From Sediminihaliea albiluteola (GTDB taxonomy: Bacteria > Pseudomonadota > Gammaproteobacteria > Pseudomonadales > Halieaceae), in contig NZ_JACFXU010000014.1 in NCBI RefSeq assembly GCF_014077625.1, positions 868,001-932,000 of the forward strand: a stretch of 64,000 bases of DNA, read 5' to 3'. The notes beneath the pieces are model-generated. The model worked only from the letters and a program-made list of their open reading frames with translations, was not told the origin of the DNA and searched no databases. The number at the start of each line of letters is the position of its first letter. Position 1 is the stretch's first letter. A program made the position numbers and the translations under genes. This document shows, in pieces, positions 36,463-50,066 of this stretch.

Positions 36463-36891
36463 TTAACCGCGACCTGCGCGGTTTCTCATCTTGCGAAGGG
36501 TCGCCAGTTGAGCGGCAGCTTCCGCCAATTGTGAGGAAGCTCGACCGTAATCGAAATCTCCTGACTGGTTGGCCAGTGCCTGCTCAGCTTCTTTACGTGC
36601 TTCTTCCGCAGCGGCTTCGTCGACGTCGTCGGCGCGCAGCGCGGTGTCGGCCAGAATTGAAACCACCCCTGGCTGTACTTCTAGAAAACCACCAGAGACG
36701 TAATACACTTGCTCTTCACCGTTCTGGGTCACAATACGCACAGGACCCGGCTTCAGTGCCGTCAACAAGGGGGCGTGCCCGTAGTTAATACCGAGCTCGC
36801 CCATTTCACCGGTGGCGACCAAGAGCTCTACCAAACCAGAGTAGATTTCTTCTTCCGCACTGACGATGTCGCAATGAATTGTCATAGCCAT
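36463..36891 (-). CDS. atpC: ATP synthase F1 epsilon subunit
   Basis: A 142-residue subunit of the F1 stalk. The N-terminal beta-sandwich ([60 protein letters not shown]) is complete, followed by the two-helix C-terminal domain ([16 protein letters not shown]) that can inhibit ATP hydrolysis. Last gene of the atp operon, 22 bases after atpD. Confidence 0.97.
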   Translation of the reverse strand: MAMTIHCDIVSAEEEIYSGLVELLVATGEMGELGINYGHAPLLTALKPGPVRIVTQNGEEQVYYVSGGFLEVQPGVVSILADTALRADDVDEAAAEEARKEAEQALANQSGDFDYGRASSQLAEAAAQLATLRKMRNRAGRG

Positions 36892-36913
36892 TTATGGGGC
36901 CCTCGTCCCGGTA

Positions 36914-38383
<1,470 letters not shown>

Positions 38384-39247
38384 TTAGCTAATCGCAGCTG
38401 CACCGCTGACAATTTCTGACAATTCTTGCGTAATCGCAGCCTGCCGCGCCTTGTTGTAGATCAGCTGCAGGTCATCGATTAATTCGCCGGCGTTGTCTGT
38501 GGCGTTCTTCATCGCCAGCATCCGTGCGGCCTGTTCACAGGCACCATTTTCTACCACGGCTTGGTAGACCTGAGACTCGATATAACGAGTCAGCAGTCCT
38601 TCCAGCAATTCCTTGGCGTCGGGCTCGTAGATGTAATCCCAGTGATGGGACATGTCACTAGAGTCTTCTGCCACTAGAGGCAGCAATTGCTGCACTTCTG
38701 GGGATTGCGTCATGGTGTTAACAAATTCATTGCTAACCAAGAACAAGCGATCGATTCGGCCATCTGCGTAAGCATCTAGCATGGCTTTTACACCGCCGAT
38801 CAAATCGGACAGGCTAGGCTCTTCGCCGATATCGCGTATCGCCGCTGTAACATTACCGCCGTGACTACCGAAGAAACTAGCTGCCTTAGCACCAATTAGA
38901 CTTAACTCAATCTCGATGCCTTGATCAGCCCACTGCTTCATCGATTTTACGGTGGACTTAAACAGGTTAATGTTTAGGCCGCCGCAAAGTCCGCGATCGG
39001 TAGACACCACAATATAGCCAACGCGCTTAACTTCCCGCTCCACCATATACATATGGCGATATTCAGGCGCCGCATTGGCAATGTGACCAACTACTGCACG
39101 CATACGATGAGCGTAGGGCTTACCACGCTGCATACGCTCCTGAGCTTTACGCATTTTACTCGCCGCAACCATTTCCATGGCGCTGGTGATCTTCTGCGTA
39201 CTCTGGATGCTCGAGATCTTGGTCCGTATTTCTTTTCCGACTGCCAT
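38384..39247 (-). CDS. atpG: ATP synthase F1 gamma subunit
   Basis: 287 residues, the rotating central shaft of F1. Terminal helices are conserved: [32 protein letters not shown] at the N-terminus and [20 protein letters not shown] with [17 protein letters not shown] at the C-terminus. [17 protein letters not shown] marks the central domain. It lies between atpA (16 bases) and atpD. Confidence 0.97.
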   Translation of the reverse strand: MAVGKEIRTKISSIQSTQKITSAMEMVAASKMRKAQERMQRGKPYAHRMRAVVGHIANAAPEYRHMYMVEREVKRVGYIVVSTDRGLCGGLNINLFKSTVKSMKQWADQGIEIELSLIGAKAASFFGSHGGNVTAAIRDIGEEPSLSDLIGGVKAMLDAYADGRIDRLFLVSNEFVNTMTQSPEVQQLLPLVAEDSSDMSHHWDYIYEPDAKELLEGLLTRYIESQVYQAVVENGACEQAARMLAMKNATDNAGELIDDLQLIYNKARQAAITQELSEIVSGAAAIS

Positions 39248-39263
39248 CTAGTGGTCCTCGGCC

Positions 39264-40808
39264 CTACCAGGTTTGGGTGGCTTTGAATTTCTCAAGCGCC
39301 GCCTTAAAGGTGGACTCAACTTCGTCATCATACTTGCCGGTTTCGACAATGCTCTTCATCAGCTCGCCGTGTTCAGCATGCATGTAAGACAAGAGAGCGG
39401 ATTCAAAGTCGCTGATCTTGTTCACTTCGACGTCGTTTAAATAACCCTCGTTAGCAGCGAACAGGGTAACACCCATTTCCGCCACACTTTGGGGAGAATA
39501 CTGTTTCTGCTTCATCAGCTCAGTAACGCGCTCACCGTGGTCTAGCTGTGCCTTAGTAGCATCATCTAAATCGGAAGCAAACTGGGAGAATGCAGCCAAC
39601 TCACGATACTGTGCCAGTGCGGTACGAACACCACCGGACAGCTTCTTCATGATCTTGGTTTGCGCCGCACCACCAACACGCGATACAGAGATACCGGCGT
39701 TCATCGCAGGGCGAATACCCGCGTTAAACATATCCGCTTCCAAGAAGATCTGACCATCGGTAATAGAAATCACGTTGGTCGGAACGAAAGCTGATACGTC
39801 ACCCGCCTGAGTTTCAATCACTGGCAGCGCCGTCAATGAGCCTGTTTTACCTTTAACTTCACCATTAGTGATCTTTTCAACGTGATCGGCATTAACACGT
39901 GCCGCACGCTCTAGTAAACGAGAGTGCAAGTAGAACACGTCACCGGGATAAGCTTCACGGCCGGGAGGACGCTTCAACAACAGTGAGATTTGACGGTATG
40001 CCCAAGCTTGCTTGGTCAAGTCATCGTAAATGATCAGAGCATCTTCACCGCGGTCACGGTAGTACTCACCCATGGTACAACCCGCAAAAGGTGCCAGGTA
40101 CTGCATCGCAGCGGGATCAGCAGCAGTCGCTGCAACAACAATGGTGTGCTCCATTGCGCCGTGCTCTTCCAGTTTACGAACTACGGAAGCAACTGAAGAA
40201 GCTTTCTGGCCAATGGCTACGTAGATACACTTAATGCCACTACCTTTCTGGTTGATGATGGCATCAACAGCAATCGCTGTTTTACCTACCTGACGGTCAC
40301 CAATGATCAATTCGCGCTGTCCGCGGCCGATTGGCACCATCGAGTCAATCGCCTTCATACCAATTTGTACTGGCTGATCAACCGATTGACGGGCGATAAC
40401 ACCCGGCGCTACTTTTTCCAGTGCGTCGGTCAGTTTAGTGTTGACCGGGCCCTTACCATCGATGGGATTACCCAGCGCATCTACCACACGACCCTGCAGT
40501 TCCGGACCAACCGGTACCTCCAGAATACGGCCGGTGCAGCGGCAAGATTGACCTTCGGCCAAGCTCTTGTAGTCACCCAGAACAACGGCACCCACTGAGT
40601 CGCGCTCAAGGTTCAGCGCCATACCGTAGACACCGCCGTCAAATTCGATCATCTCGCCGTACATCACGTCATTGAGACCGTGGATACGGATAATACCGTC
40701 ACTAACTGAGACTACGGTACCTTCGTTACGAGCTTCAGAGGACACGTCGAGCTGGTCGATGCGCTGCTTGATAATCTCGCTAATTTCTGATGGATTCAGT
40801 TGCTGCAT
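39264..40808 (-). CDS. atpA: ATP synthase F1 alpha subunit
   Basis: The 514-residue non-catalytic nucleotide-binding subunit. Walker A GDRQVGKT (about residues 170-177), [17 protein letters not shown] and the family signature [17 protein letters not shown] are present. Length and N-terminal [14 protein letters not shown], which contacts the delta subunit, are standard. Operon position between atpH and atpG is conserved. Confidence 0.98.
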   Translation of the reverse strand: MQQLNPSEISEIIKQRIDQLDVSSEARNEGTVVSVSDGIIRIHGLNDVMYGEMIEFDGGVYGMALNLERDSVGAVVLGDYKSLAEGQSCRCTGRILEVPVGPELQGRVVDALGNPIDGKGPVNTKLTDALEKVAPGVIARQSVDQPVQIGMKAIDSMVPIGRGQRELIIGDRQVGKTAIAVDAIINQKGSGIKCIYVAIGQKASSVASVVRKLEEHGAMEHTIVVAATAADPAAMQYLAPFAGCTMGEYYRDRGEDALIIYDDLTKQAWAYRQISLLLKRPPGREAYPGDVFYLHSRLLERAARVNADHVEKITNGEVKGKTGSLTALPVIETQAGDVSAFVPTNVISITDGQIFLEADMFNAGIRPAMNAGISVSRVGGAAQTKIMKKLSGGVRTALAQYRELAAFSQFASDLDDATKAQLDHGERVTELMKQKQYSPQSVAEMGVTLFAANEGYLNDVEVNKISDFESALLSYMHAEHGELMKSIVETGKYDDEVESTFKAALEKFKATQTW

Positions 40809-40824
40809 GCTCTGTTCCTCAATC

Positions 40825-41361
40825 CTACAAATTCATTGCTTCGGCTAGCTTGTTCAGCCTGCCGCGCACGGACCCGTCGATCACCAGATCGCCGGCCCTG
40901 ATTAATACGCCACCCAGAAGATTTTCATCGGTGGATGTGGTGACCTTTACGTCACGCTCAAGTCTCTTGCCCAGTGCGCCAGCCAGCTTATCGCGAACAT
41001 CATCAGCCATGTCGAAGGCCGATATCACTTCAACCTCTACCGATTTTTCCTGGTTGGCTTTATACAGTGCAAACTGCGAATAAATCTCAGGCAACAAGCT
41101 AATGCGCTTATTACTGGCCAGAATGGCAATAAAATTGCGCGCCGGCTCATCGAGTGTATCGCCACAGACATCAGTCAGGGTCTTAGCCTGCTGTTCATTC
41201 GTCAAGGCAGGGTTGTTCAGCACTGCTTCCATACCGTCGGCAGCACTGACTGCCGCCGCTGTGGCGAGTTGCTGTGCCCACGCATCAAGAGCGTTGTGCT
41301 CTCGGGCATACTCGAAAGCCGCCTTTGCGTAGGGCCGTGCCAGTGTGCTCAATTCAGCCAT
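40825..41361 (-). CDS. atpH: ATP synthase F1 delta subunit
   Basis: The 178-residue OSCP/delta subunit linking F1 to the peripheral stalk. N-terminal helical domain with [20 protein letters not shown] and C-terminal domain ending [23 protein letters not shown]-type sequence and [11 protein letters not shown]. It is 12 bases downstream of atpF. Confidence 0.96.
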   Translation of the reverse strand: MAELSTLARPYAKAAFEYAREHNALDAWAQQLATAAAVSAADGMEAVLNNPALTNEQQAKTLTDVCGDTLDEPARNFIAILASNKRISLLPEIYSQFALYKANQEKSVEVEVISAFDMADDVRDKLAGALGKRLERDVKVTTSTDENLLGGVLIRAGDLVIDGSVRGRLNKLAEAMNL

Positions 41362-41373
41362 TGGATCCTCGCT

Positions 41374-41844
41374 TTAAAGCTCTGAAGCCAGCTTATCAAC
41401 CAACTCGGAATGGGCTTGTCGGTCGATTGCTTTGCCCAATACCTTTTCTGCTCCGGCCAATGACAGGGCTGCAACCTGGCCGCGCAACTGTTCTCTAGCA
41501 CGGTTGGTTTCCTGCTCAATCTCCGCTTGAGCAGCCGCTTTAACACGATCCGCCTCAACGGTGGCAGCTGCTTTAGCTTCCTCGACTATCTGACTCGCGC
41601 GCTTATTGGCTGAATCGACAATGCCGGCCGCCTCATTCTTGGCTTCACGGAGGCGTTCGACTGCCTTTTCCTTGGCCAATTCCAGATCGTGATTGGCGCG
41701 GTCGGCAGCAGCCAAGCCATCAGCAATTTTCTTTTCGCGTTCCTGCATCGCGGCCAACAAGGGTGGCCACACAAACTTCATACAGAAAACAACAAAACAG
41801 ACAAATGCGATCATCTGTCCGATGAGCGTAAGATTAAAATTCAC
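41374..41844 (-). CDS. atpF: ATP synthase F0 b subunit
   Basis: A 156-residue peripheral-stalk subunit. One N-terminal membrane helix ([20 protein letters not shown]) is followed by [19 protein letters not shown] and a long charged helix to the C-terminus that forms the right-handed dimer. The length equals that of E. coli AtpF. Confidence 0.97.
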   Translation of the reverse strand: MNFNLTLIGQMIAFVCFVVFCMKFVWPPLLAAMQEREKKIADGLAAADRANHDLELAKEKAVERLREAKNEAAGIVDSANKRASQIVEEAKAAATVEADRVKAAAQAEIEQETNRAREQLRGQVAALSLAGAEKVLGKAIDRQAHSELVDKLASEL

Positions 41845-41910
41845 GCCGTGCTCCTCGCAATTTACTTGGGGGCCGCGTTAATGCAGCCCCTATTCTTGCT
41901 GTTTGCTTTC

Positions 41911-42180
<270 letters not shown>

Positions 42181-42197
42181 TTAAAGTTAAAGGTAAA

Positions 42198-43076
<879 letters not shown>

Positions 43077-43088
43077 CTAATCCAACTC

Positions 43089-43493
43089 TTAAGTCAGTAC
43101 ACTTTTTGTTGATGCTCGCCGTAGCAACCACCAACTTCCAGTTATTTGTATTGCCATCATCAATAGATACATGGCGAACACGGCTGCGCCTGAAACGGGC
43201 TGCAGCAGGATAAAAATTGCGGCAAAGCCCACTGCATTCAGCAGAAATTTGACCACTTCGCCAGTATAGCTTGATCGTGCGATTACTCGCGCTGATCTAG
43301 CACCACTGTAGCGAAAAGTCTGTGCCGCAAAATATGCTTGCGGCAATATGGCGACTAAGCCACCACAGAGGGCAGAATATCCCAGATTGATGTTCCATGC
43401 GCCAAGTAAAAGACTCAATGGCAGCAGCACGATGAATTGTGCCAGAGTAATTCGGAACACTGGAGGTTTAGCAATGTTTGCTACGCCCTTCAT
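43089..43493 (-). CDS. atpI: ATP synthase-associated protein AtpI
   Basis: About 134 residues with four hydrophobic helices, in the standard first position of the proteobacterial atp operon. AtpI helps assemble the c-ring and may carry Mg2+. GYSALCGGLVAILPQAYFAAQ and GEVVKFLLNAVGFAAIF are typical. I start at the ATG of MKGVANIAKPP; an ATG seven codons upstream is an alternative with an even poorer ribosome-binding site. Confidence 0.9.
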   Translation of the reverse strand: MKGVANIAKPPVFRITLAQFIVLLPLSLLLGAWNINLGYSALCGGLVAILPQAYFAAQTFRYSGARSARVIARSSYTGEVVKFLLNAVGFAAIFILLQPVSGAAVFAMYLLMMAIQITGSWWLLRRASTKSVLT

Positions 43494-43561
43494 TTCAGGC
43501 CCACACCATCGCATCCTGCACTTTGCGCCACAAGGATTGTTTCATCCTTTTGGGCGCGCGC

Positions 43562-43590
43562 ATTATAGGGTCATTAGGGATGGGGTTCAA
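43562..43590 (-). promoter_or_regulatory. Sigma-70-type promoter of the atp operon
   Basis: On the minus strand TTGAAC (-35) and a perfect TATAAT (-10) are separated by 17 bases, about 70 bases upstream of atpI. A 15-base palindrome TCCACAAGTTGTGGA lies just upstream at 43622-43636 and may be a regulatory site. Confidence 0.75.
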
Positions 43591-43745
43591 CCGCGCAAAC
43601 CGACTATCGACATGGTGATACTCCACAAGTTGTGGACACGATCGCAGCAAATACTGCGCGATCCCATGCCAACAGCTTTGCTTATACTCTATCTGGTAGC
43701 AAGCATTTATTTCAGCACTAGATAGCGGGTTTGAGCTCAAGGCAA

Positions 43746-44648
43746 TCATTTAATGTGGCTGAGAATTCCGTCCAATTCATCGAGGCTGCTATAACTGAGT
43801 ACTAGTTTACCGCGGCCTTTAGCAGTGTGCTGGATCTGCACTTTAGCACCGAGCTTCTCCGATAAATCATCCTGCAACTGGCGGATATTTGGATCCATGC
43901 TTGTTTTATCGGCGGGCTTACGATCTTTGCTGGCTAAAATATGACGTACTAGGGCTTCTGTCTGGCGAACTGATAAACCCTTACCCACTACTGTGCGGCC
44001 AGCTTGCGATTGGTCTGCACCGTTCAAGCCCAAGAGTGCTCGAGCATGGCCCATTTCTAGATCACCGCGCTCCAACAGTACCCGAACATCATCCTCCAAG
44101 CTCATCAAACGCAATAAGTTGGTCACGGTAGTGCGCGACTTACCGACCGCAGTTGCAACTTCTTGTTGAGTGAGTTCAAACTCCTGCTGCAGTCGCTGCA
44201 AGGCCATGGCCTCTTCCATCGGGCTTAAGTCTTCGCGCTGAATATTCTCAATCAGCGCCATCGCGATGGCTGCCTCGTCCGAAACATCGCGCACCACAGC
44301 AGGAATGCTATCTAGCCCCGCCAACTGGGTGGCTCGCCAACGGCGCTCACCGGCAATAATTTCAAACTTACGATCTGATATTGGCCGCACGACGATCGGC
44401 TGCATAACACCCTGGGCAGTGATGCTATCCGCCAATTCTTGCAGCGACTCTGGGTCCATATCACGCCGCGGCTGATATTTACCCCGCTGAATGCGGTCTA
44501 CGGGTATTACTTTTAACTGTTGGCGTTCAGAATCGTCACTAGCAAGCGAAGCACTCTGCTCTGCTTCTGTCACTGCTTGTTTGGCGCTCGCTGAAGCACC
44601 AAGTAAAGCATCTAAGCCTCGACCGAGTCCGCGTTTTCTGGCCGTCAT
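43746..44648 (-). CDS. parB: Chromosome-partitioning protein ParB
   Basis: A 300-residue chromosomal ParB/Spo0J. The CTPase/N-terminal domain has IPVDRIQRGKYQPRRDMDPE and the catalytic-type EIIAGERRWRATQLAGL. The helix-turn-helix domain has LTQQEVATAVGKSRTTVTNLLRL. A C-terminal dimerisation domain follows (GRGKLVLSYSSLDELDGIL). It loads at parS and slides as a clamp. The start overlaps the parA stop (ATGA). Two perfect parS sites lie in recF, about 12 kb away. Confidence 0.97.
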   Translation of the reverse strand: MTARKRGLGRGLDALLGASASAKQAVTEAEQSASLASDDSERQQLKVIPVDRIQRGKYQPRRDMDPESLQELADSITAQGVMQPIVVRPISDRKFEIIAGERRWRATQLAGLDSIPAVVRDVSDEAAIAMALIENIQREDLSPMEEAMALQRLQQEFELTQQEVATAVGKSRTTVTNLLRLMSLEDDVRVLLERGDLEMGHARALLGLNGADQSQAGRTVVGKGLSVRQTEALVRHILASKDRKPADKTSMDPNIRQLQDDLSEKLGAKVQIQHTAKGRGKLVLSYSSLDELDGILSHIK

Positions 44649-45466
44649 TGTGTTTCACCGTTTTTCTCAACTAAATGAGCAGCCTGATCTAAATTTGCCA
44701 GCTGCTCTTCACGACGAATAATTTCGCCTGCTAAAGCCATATAGGCCTTAGAACCTCTGGAATAGCGATCGTAATGCATAACCGGCAGGCCGTGACTTGG
44801 CGCTTCTGCCAATCGCACATTACGCGGAATAACCGTGCGGTATACTTTTTCACCAAAGTGTTGGTGTAATTGATTCGATACTTGGTTAGTCAAACTATTG
44901 CGCGGGTCATACATGGTGCGAAGGATACCCTGCAGCTCAAGATCTGGGTTCACTGCCTCGCGCACGCTGGCAATGGTATCGAGCAAAGCCGATAAACCCT
45001 CAAGTGCATAGTATTCACACTGCATAGCAATAATAACGCCGGTCGCGGCAACCAGTGCGTTGAGCGTTAACATGTTCAGTGAGGGGGGGCAGTCAATTAA
45101 GATAAAATCATAGCTATTAGCTACCTTAGCCAAAGCTGTAGCTAAGCGCCGTTCGCGATTATCTATATCCAGCAACTCGACTTCAGCAGCAGTGAGGTCG
45201 GCATTTGCGGGCAACACCGAAAAGCCACTTTCCGAAACAGCGATAGCCACTGCTGACACCGATTCTTGGTTAATTAGCACATCGTAGATACTGCGTTCGA
45301 TGTTGTGCTTATCAACGCCGCTGCCCATGGTGGCATTGCCTTGTGGGTCTAAATCCACCAGCAAAACACGCTTATTCATTGCTGCTAGCGATGCCGCGAG
45401 ATTAACGCTGGTGGTTGTTTTACCGACGCCGCCTTTCTGATTCGCAATCGCTATTATTTTTACCAC
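44645..45466 (-). CDS. parA: Chromosome-partitioning ATPase ParA (Soj)
   Basis: A 273-residue deviant Walker ATPase: KGGVGKTTTSVNLAASLA at residues 11-28, LVDLDPQGNATMGSGV, and ILIDCPPSLNMLTLNAL. It lacks the extra N-terminal DNA-binding domain of plasmid ParA types, as expected for chromosomal Soj-type proteins. It works with ParB to move the origin region. In the mnmG-rsmG-parA-parB transcript. Confidence 0.97.
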   Translation of the reverse strand: MVKIIAIANQKGGVGKTTTSVNLAASLAAMNKRVLLVDLDPQGNATMGSGVDKHNIERSIYDVLINQESVSAVAIAVSESGFSVLPANADLTAAEVELLDIDNRERRLATALAKVANSYDFILIDCPPSLNMLTLNALVAATGVIIAMQCEYYALEGLSALLDTIASVREAVNPDLELQGILRTMYDPRNSLTNQVSNQLHQHFGEKVYRTVIPRNVRLAEAPSHGLPVMHYDRYSRGSKAYMALAGEIIRREEQLANLDQAAHLVEKNGETQ

Positions 45467-45502
45467 TAAACTTGCCCCTGGTGTTGTATTAAACAGCCCC
45501 TC

Positions 45503-46159
45503 TTAGGCGGCTGGCTGATCGCGCAAAACCATAGCAACCAGGTGACGCTGGTCCGGCAGACCGGGAACAGCTACTGCTGTGACCGAAAGAATGTCGCACA
45601 CCTTGGCTACTGCCGCTAGCTCCTCTTCTGGCCAAATACCTTTCATCGCCAAGAATTGCCCTTTGGGTGCCAGTAAGTGGCGACATCCACTGACCATATC
45701 ATCCAAGGAAGCAAAAGCTCGTGACAGCACGGCATCAAATTTTTGGGCTGCTTGGAAACTCTCGACCCGCGCGTGATGCACGCTCATGTTATCCAAGCCC
45801 AGTGCAGTTTTCACCTGAAAAAGAAAACGGGTCTTTTTGCTATTGCTATCGAGCAGGTGAAACTCGCGCTCGGGGTACAAAATGGCCAGTGGTACGCCAG
45901 GTAAACCCGCGCCAGTGCCAACATCGATCAAGCGCTCACCGACAAGCAAAGGGGCAATGGCCAAACTATCGAGTAGGTGCTTGCGCAGCATAGCACTAGG
46001 TTCACGCACTGCGGTTAAATTGTAAGCTTTGTTCCACTTCGCCAGTAATTCCAAGTAGTCACAAAGCGCCTCCACTTGCTGCTCAGATACCTCGAGCTTT
46101 AGTTCAGCACAGCCAGCTGAGAGTTCAGAAGATAGCTCGTCACGCAAAATAGTCGACAT
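45503..46159 (-). CDS. rsmG: 16S rRNA (guanine527-N7)-methyltransferase RsmG
   Basis: About 218 residues started at the ATG 10 bases after the mnmG stop; further in-frame ATGs lie upstream inside mnmG. GidB/RsmG motifs: LLAKWNKAYNLTAVREPSAM, LIDVGTGAGLPGVPLAI (SAM motif I) and FDAVLSRAFASLDDMV. It methylates G527 of 16S rRNA. Conserved partner of mnmG and parA. Confidence 0.95.
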   Translation of the reverse strand: MSTILRDELSSELSAGCAELKLEVSEQQVEALCDYLELLAKWNKAYNLTAVREPSAMLRKHLLDSLAIAPLLVGERLIDVGTGAGLPGVPLAILYPEREFHLLDSNSKKTRFLFQVKTALGLDNMSVHHARVESFQAAQKFDAVLSRAFASLDDMVSGCRHLLAPKGQFLAMKGIWPEEELAAVAKVCDILSVTAVAVPGLPDQRHLVAMVLRDQPAA

Positions 46160-46169
46160 CTTTTTCGGC

Positions 46170-48071
46170 TCAGGCAGTTTGTCGGTCTTGCGCATGTCGT
46201 TCCAGCGCGCCACGTTTTTTCAGGTAGACCAATAGCAGTGAAATAGCTGCCGCTGTGACACCCGGAATACGGCTAGCGCGAGCAAGAGTCTCGGGACGAG
46301 CCTCGTTGAGCTTCAGTGTCACCTCATTGGACAAACCATCGACTGTTGCATAATCCAGATCTTTAGGTAGCTGGGCATTTTCATAGCGACGCAAACGCTC
46401 AATATCTTCCTGCTGCCGCGCGATATAACCAGAGTACTTAGCCTGTATTTCAACCTGTTCAGCAGCCTGTGAGTCAGCAAGGGCCTGACCTTTGACTGCG
46501 GCAACATCCTGATAGCTAAGTTCTGGTCTCTTCAACAAATCTGCCAGAGAGTATTCACGGCTCAAAGGCGTTTTCAGTTTGCTGTTGAGCGCTTCGGCCT
46601 CTGGCGTTGTCGGGTGGACGAAAGTACTTGCCAAACGTGCACTTTCCAATTCGATAGCTTCACATTTTTCTTGAAAGCGCTGCCAGCGTTGATCGTCCAC
46701 CAAGCCCAATTTACGGCCCTGTTCGGTGAGTCGCAAATCGGCGTTATCTTCCCGCAACAGCAGACGGTATTCAGCCCGCGAGGTAAACATACGGTAGGGC
46801 TCTAAGGTACCCATCGTGATGAGATCATCAATCAACACACCAATGTAAGCTTCATCGCGGCGCGGGCACCAAGCTGCTTCACCACGTGAGGCCAGTGCCG
46901 CATTGAGGCCAGCCAATATACCTTGAGCTGCGGCTTCTTCGTAACCGGTCGTACCATTGATCTGGCCGGCAAAATACAAGCCGGGTACCGCGCGTGTTTC
47001 TAGCGAGTATTTGAGGTCTCTTGGATCAAAGAAATCGTACTCAATGGCATAGCCCGGACGCGTAATATGCGCATTTTCAAAACCGACGATCGAGCGCACT
47101 AATTCGTACTGCACATCGAAGGGCAAGCTAGTGGAAATACCATTGGGGTATAGCTCACTGGTGTTAAGCCCTTCTGGCTCGATAAACACTTGGTGGGAGC
47201 TTTTATCGGCAAAGCGATGAATTTTATCTTCAATACTGGGGCAGTAACGTGGCCCAATTCCTTCAATTACGCCTGAGTACATCGGAGAGCGATCTAATCC
47301 ACCGCGTATTATTTCGTGGGTGCGCTCGTTGGTATAGGTAATCCAGCAACAACGCTGCTCAGGGTGTTCCTCAGCACGGCCCAAATAGGACATCACCGGC
47401 ACCGGCTCATCGCCCCACTGCTCTTCAAGTTGGGAAAAATCTACGCTGCGTGCATCGATGCGTGGCGGAGTGCCTGTTTTCAGGCGCTCAACTCGAAAAG
47501 GCAGTTCCCGCAGTCGATTAGCCAATGCTATCGCGGGTGGATCACCGGCTCGGCCGCCGGCACTATTTTCTAATCCGATATGTATCTTGCCACCTAGGAA
47601 TGTACCGGTGGTTAACACAACCTGCGGCGCCCGAAAAATCAGCCCCATCTGAGTAACGGCGCCAGCAACTCGCCCACCTTCGATGAGCAGGTCATCTACG
47701 CCTTGCTGAAAAATGCTCAGATTTTCCTGGGATTCCAGAATTTCTCGAATTGCGTTGCGGTATAACACCCGATCTGCTTGCGCTCGGGTTGCTCTTACTG
47801 CCGGGCCCTTGCGAGCGTTGAGTACCCGCCACTGGATTCCGGCACGGTCAGTAGCGCGAGCCATGGCTCCACCAAGAGCATCCACTTCTTTCACTAAATG
47901 GCTCTTACCAATACCCCCAATAGCGGGATTACAGGACATCTGCCCCAGAGTATCAACACTGTGAGTTAGCAGCAGTGTGCGACAGCCCATACGTGCGGCT
48001 GCCAAACAGGCTTCCGTACCGGCATGGCCACCACCGATCACAATGACGTCAAACTGTTGTTGGTACTCCAC
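46170..48071 (-). CDS. mnmG: tRNA uridine-5-carboxymethylaminomethyl modification enzyme MnmG (GidA)
   Basis: 633 residues from GTG 48071 ([18 protein letters not shown]), with AGAGG nine bases upstream; the in-frame ATG 31 codons upstream adds a non-conserved leader. FAD motif GGGHAGTEA, family signatures [15 protein letters not shown] and [16 protein letters not shown], and the C-terminal MnmE-contact domain are present. With MnmE it modifies wobble uridine 34 of several tRNAs. It borders the proposed origin. Confidence 0.97.
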   Translation of the reverse strand: MEYQQQFDVIVIGGGHAGTEACLAAARMGCRTLLLTHSVDTLGQMSCNPAIGGIGKSHLVKEVDALGGAMARATDRAGIQWRVLNARKGPAVRATRAQADRVLYRNAIREILESQENLSIFQQGVDDLLIEGGRVAGAVTQMGLIFRAPQVVLTTGTFLGGKIHIGLENSAGGRAGDPPAIALANRLRELPFRVERLKTGTPPRIDARSVDFSQLEEQWGDEPVPVMSYLGRAEEHPEQRCCWITYTNERTHEIIRGGLDRSPMYSGVIEGIGPRYCPSIEDKIHRFADKSSHQVFIEPEGLNTSELYPNGISTSLPFDVQYELVRSIVGFENAHITRPGYAIEYDFFDPRDLKYSLETRAVPGLYFAGQINGTTGYEEAAAQGILAGLNAALASRGEAAWCPRRDEAYIGVLIDDLITMGTLEPYRMFTSRAEYRLLLREDNADLRLTEQGRKLGLVDDQRWQRFQEKCEAIELESARLASTFVHPTTPEAEALNSKLKTPLSREYSLADLLKRPELSYQDVAAVKGQALADSQAAEQVEIQAKYSGYIARQQEDIERLRRYENAQLPKDLDYATVDGLSNEVTLKLNEARPETLARASRIPGVTAAAISLLLVYLKKRGALERHAQDRQTA

Positions 48072-48199
48072 GGAGTAAGCCTCTTGTGCCCAAGTGGGCA
48101 GAGCATGAAATGGGCGGCGATTATACGTGGCTGGGCGCCGTTGTACAAAAAATGATCGTGCCATTTTTACCCAGAAGCCGGTCAGGCTTCAAAAGTGTT

Positions 48200-48600
48200 T
48201 CGTGCACTAAGCTTTTTTATTTTTATCTCTATTAAATAGTTTTAATTAAATACTTATATATAGATATGTTTATTGTAGTTATTGTTATATAGCAAGCACT
48301 TCGCTGTTGATAAGTCTTAAAAATACCTTTTTTTCAATGACTTAGAGATGAGCAAACTATGGATACAAGCACTGTTCCTAAGCGTGACAAGCGGTGTTTG
48401 GAGCTGGGAGGAATTGTGGATCAAATCGGCTCGAGCCAATAAGTGCTGACTTATCCAGTTTCTGTCCCACTTTCGTACAGCTTATATGCAGATTTTGTCT
48501 ACATGAGGGTTTTTGTATCTGATTGCTTTGCGTTTTCTTGTGGGTTTTTTGTGGATAAGTAATGCCTAAGCTGTGCGCGGCTTTTGGCTGTGGATAGGTC
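48200..48600. other. Probable chromosomal replication origin (oriC)
   Basis: Non-coding region between mnmG and mnmE (48072-48672). An AT-rich block at 48213-48293 (over 80% A+T) is a candidate unwinding element. DnaA-box-like 9-mers follow: TGTTGATAA 48305-48313, TATGGATAC 48358-48366, TGTGGATCA 48415-48423, TTATCCAGT 48451-48459, a perfect TGTGGATAA 48550-48558 and TGTGGATAG 48589-48597. Base skew changes here: bases 48481-48660 have about 53 G to 25 C, while mnmG to the left is C-rich on this strand although the genes on both sides read the same way. Confidence 0.65.
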
Positions 48601-48672
48601 TTTGTTTAAGTTGTGCAGAGCTTGTTACAAGGCGGGGGAGTAGGCTTAGCTAAGCCACTTATTTTGCGAGTG

Positions 48673-50058
48673 CTATTTGCCGATGCAGAAACTGGAGAAA
48701 ATTTCACCGAGTAATTCGTCACTACTCAGAGCACCGGTAATAGTACCAAGTGTGTTGTGGCACTGGCGGAGGTCTTCAGCAAGCAGCTCGCCAGCGCCAG
48801 CATCAAGCAATTGAGCTTGCCCAGCAGCTAAATATTCGGCGGCTTGTTGCAGTGCGGTGATATGTCTGCGGCGGGCACTGAAGGTGTTTTCATTAGCCAC
48901 TTGGTAACCCATACATTCTTTAAGGTGCTCGCGCAGTGCATCCATACCTGCGCCGCTGCGGGCTGACAGTGCTACCCTTACATCATTGCCTTGGGCATGC
49001 AGTCCAGGCTTGCGACCTGAGATATCTATTTTATTGTGAATCACGGTGACTGGGGTGTCGGGACCAAGACGCTCTTCTTTCTCTGGCCATAGCTGCTCAA
49101 TGCTGAGCTTCACGTCTGCTGAAGTGCTATCAACTACGAGTAAAATCCTGTCTGCAGTGGCTATCTCGTTCCAAGCACGGCGAATACCTTCCTGCTCGAC
49201 TTCATCACTACTGTCGCGTAGGCCTGCTGTATCAACGATATGCAGCGGCATGCCATCGAGTTGAATATGTTCGTGTAAGACATCTCGAGTAGTGCCTTCT
49301 ATGGCAGTCACAATTGCGCGATCTTGGCCGGAGAGGGCGTTGAGTAGGCTTGATTTACCAGCGTTGGGTTTGCCGGCAATCACCAGTTTCATCCCTTCTT
49401 GCAGTAGGCTTCCATGTCGAGCTTGCTGTAAAACAGACTGCAGGCGTTGTTCTAGCGCATCGAGTTCCTGGGCGACTTTGCCATCGGCCAAGAAATCAAT
49501 TTCTTCTTCTGGAAAGTCGATTGCTGCTTCGACATAGACCCGCAGACGAGTAATAGCATTGACCAGTTCGTCGACTTCTTTAGAAAAGGCACCCTGTAAT
49601 GAGCGACTGGCGCTGCGGGCAGCTTGCTCAGTGGTGCTATTGATAAGGTCGGCAATGGCTTCAGCCTGTGCTAAATCGATCTTGTCGTTGAGAAAGGCTC
49701 GCTCGGAGAATTCGCCAGCTCTAGCGGGTCGTGCCCCTACTGCACAGGCGGCTTTGACTAATAGATCTAAAACTACCGGGCCGCCATGGCCTTGTAGTTC
49801 CACCACATCTTCACCGGTAAAGGAGTTGGGGCCTGGGAAATACAGCGCGATACCGCTGTCGATGATGTTTTTAGAGTGGTCGGAGAATTGGCAGAAATGG
49901 GCATAGCGTGGCTTTAGCGATCGTCCGCTGATACGCTCGCCAATCGCTTTAGCGTCTTTGCCGGATAACCTGATGATGCCCACCCCACCGCGGCCAGGCG
50001 CGGTAGCGATGGCCACGATGGTGTCATTGTCTAGCTTTGAGAGCCCTGCGCTTATCAC
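48673..50058 (-). CDS. mnmE: tRNA uridine modification GTPase MnmE (TrmE)
   Basis: 461 residues. N-terminal tetrahydrofolate-binding domain ([22 protein letters not shown]), then a G domain inserted in a helical domain: [33 protein letters not shown]. The C-terminal FCIGK contains the conserved cysteine. It pairs with MnmG in wobble-uridine modification. It lies on the far side of the proposed origin from mnmG and starts the minus-strand gene group that would be replicated head-on. Confidence 0.97.
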   Translation of the reverse strand: MISAGLSKLDNDTIVAIATAPGRGGVGIIRLSGKDAKAIGERISGRSLKPRYAHFCQFSDHSKNIIDSGIALYFPGPNSFTGEDVVELQGHGGPVVLDLLVKAACAVGARPARAGEFSERAFLNDKIDLAQAEAIADLINSTTEQAARSASRSLQGAFSKEVDELVNAITRLRVYVEAAIDFPEEEIDFLADGKVAQELDALEQRLQSVLQQARHGSLLQEGMKLVIAGKPNAGKSSLLNALSGQDRAIVTAIEGTTRDVLHEHIQLDGMPLHIVDTAGLRDSSDEVEQEGIRRAWNEIATADRILLVVDSTSADVKLSIEQLWPEKEERLGPDTPVTVIHNKIDISGRKPGLHAQGNDVRVALSARSGAGMDALREHLKECMGYQVANENTFSARRRHITALQQAAEYLAAGQAQLLDAGAGELLAEDLRQCHNTLGTITGALSSDELLGEIFSSFCIGK

Positions 50059-50066
50059 AGCACTGC

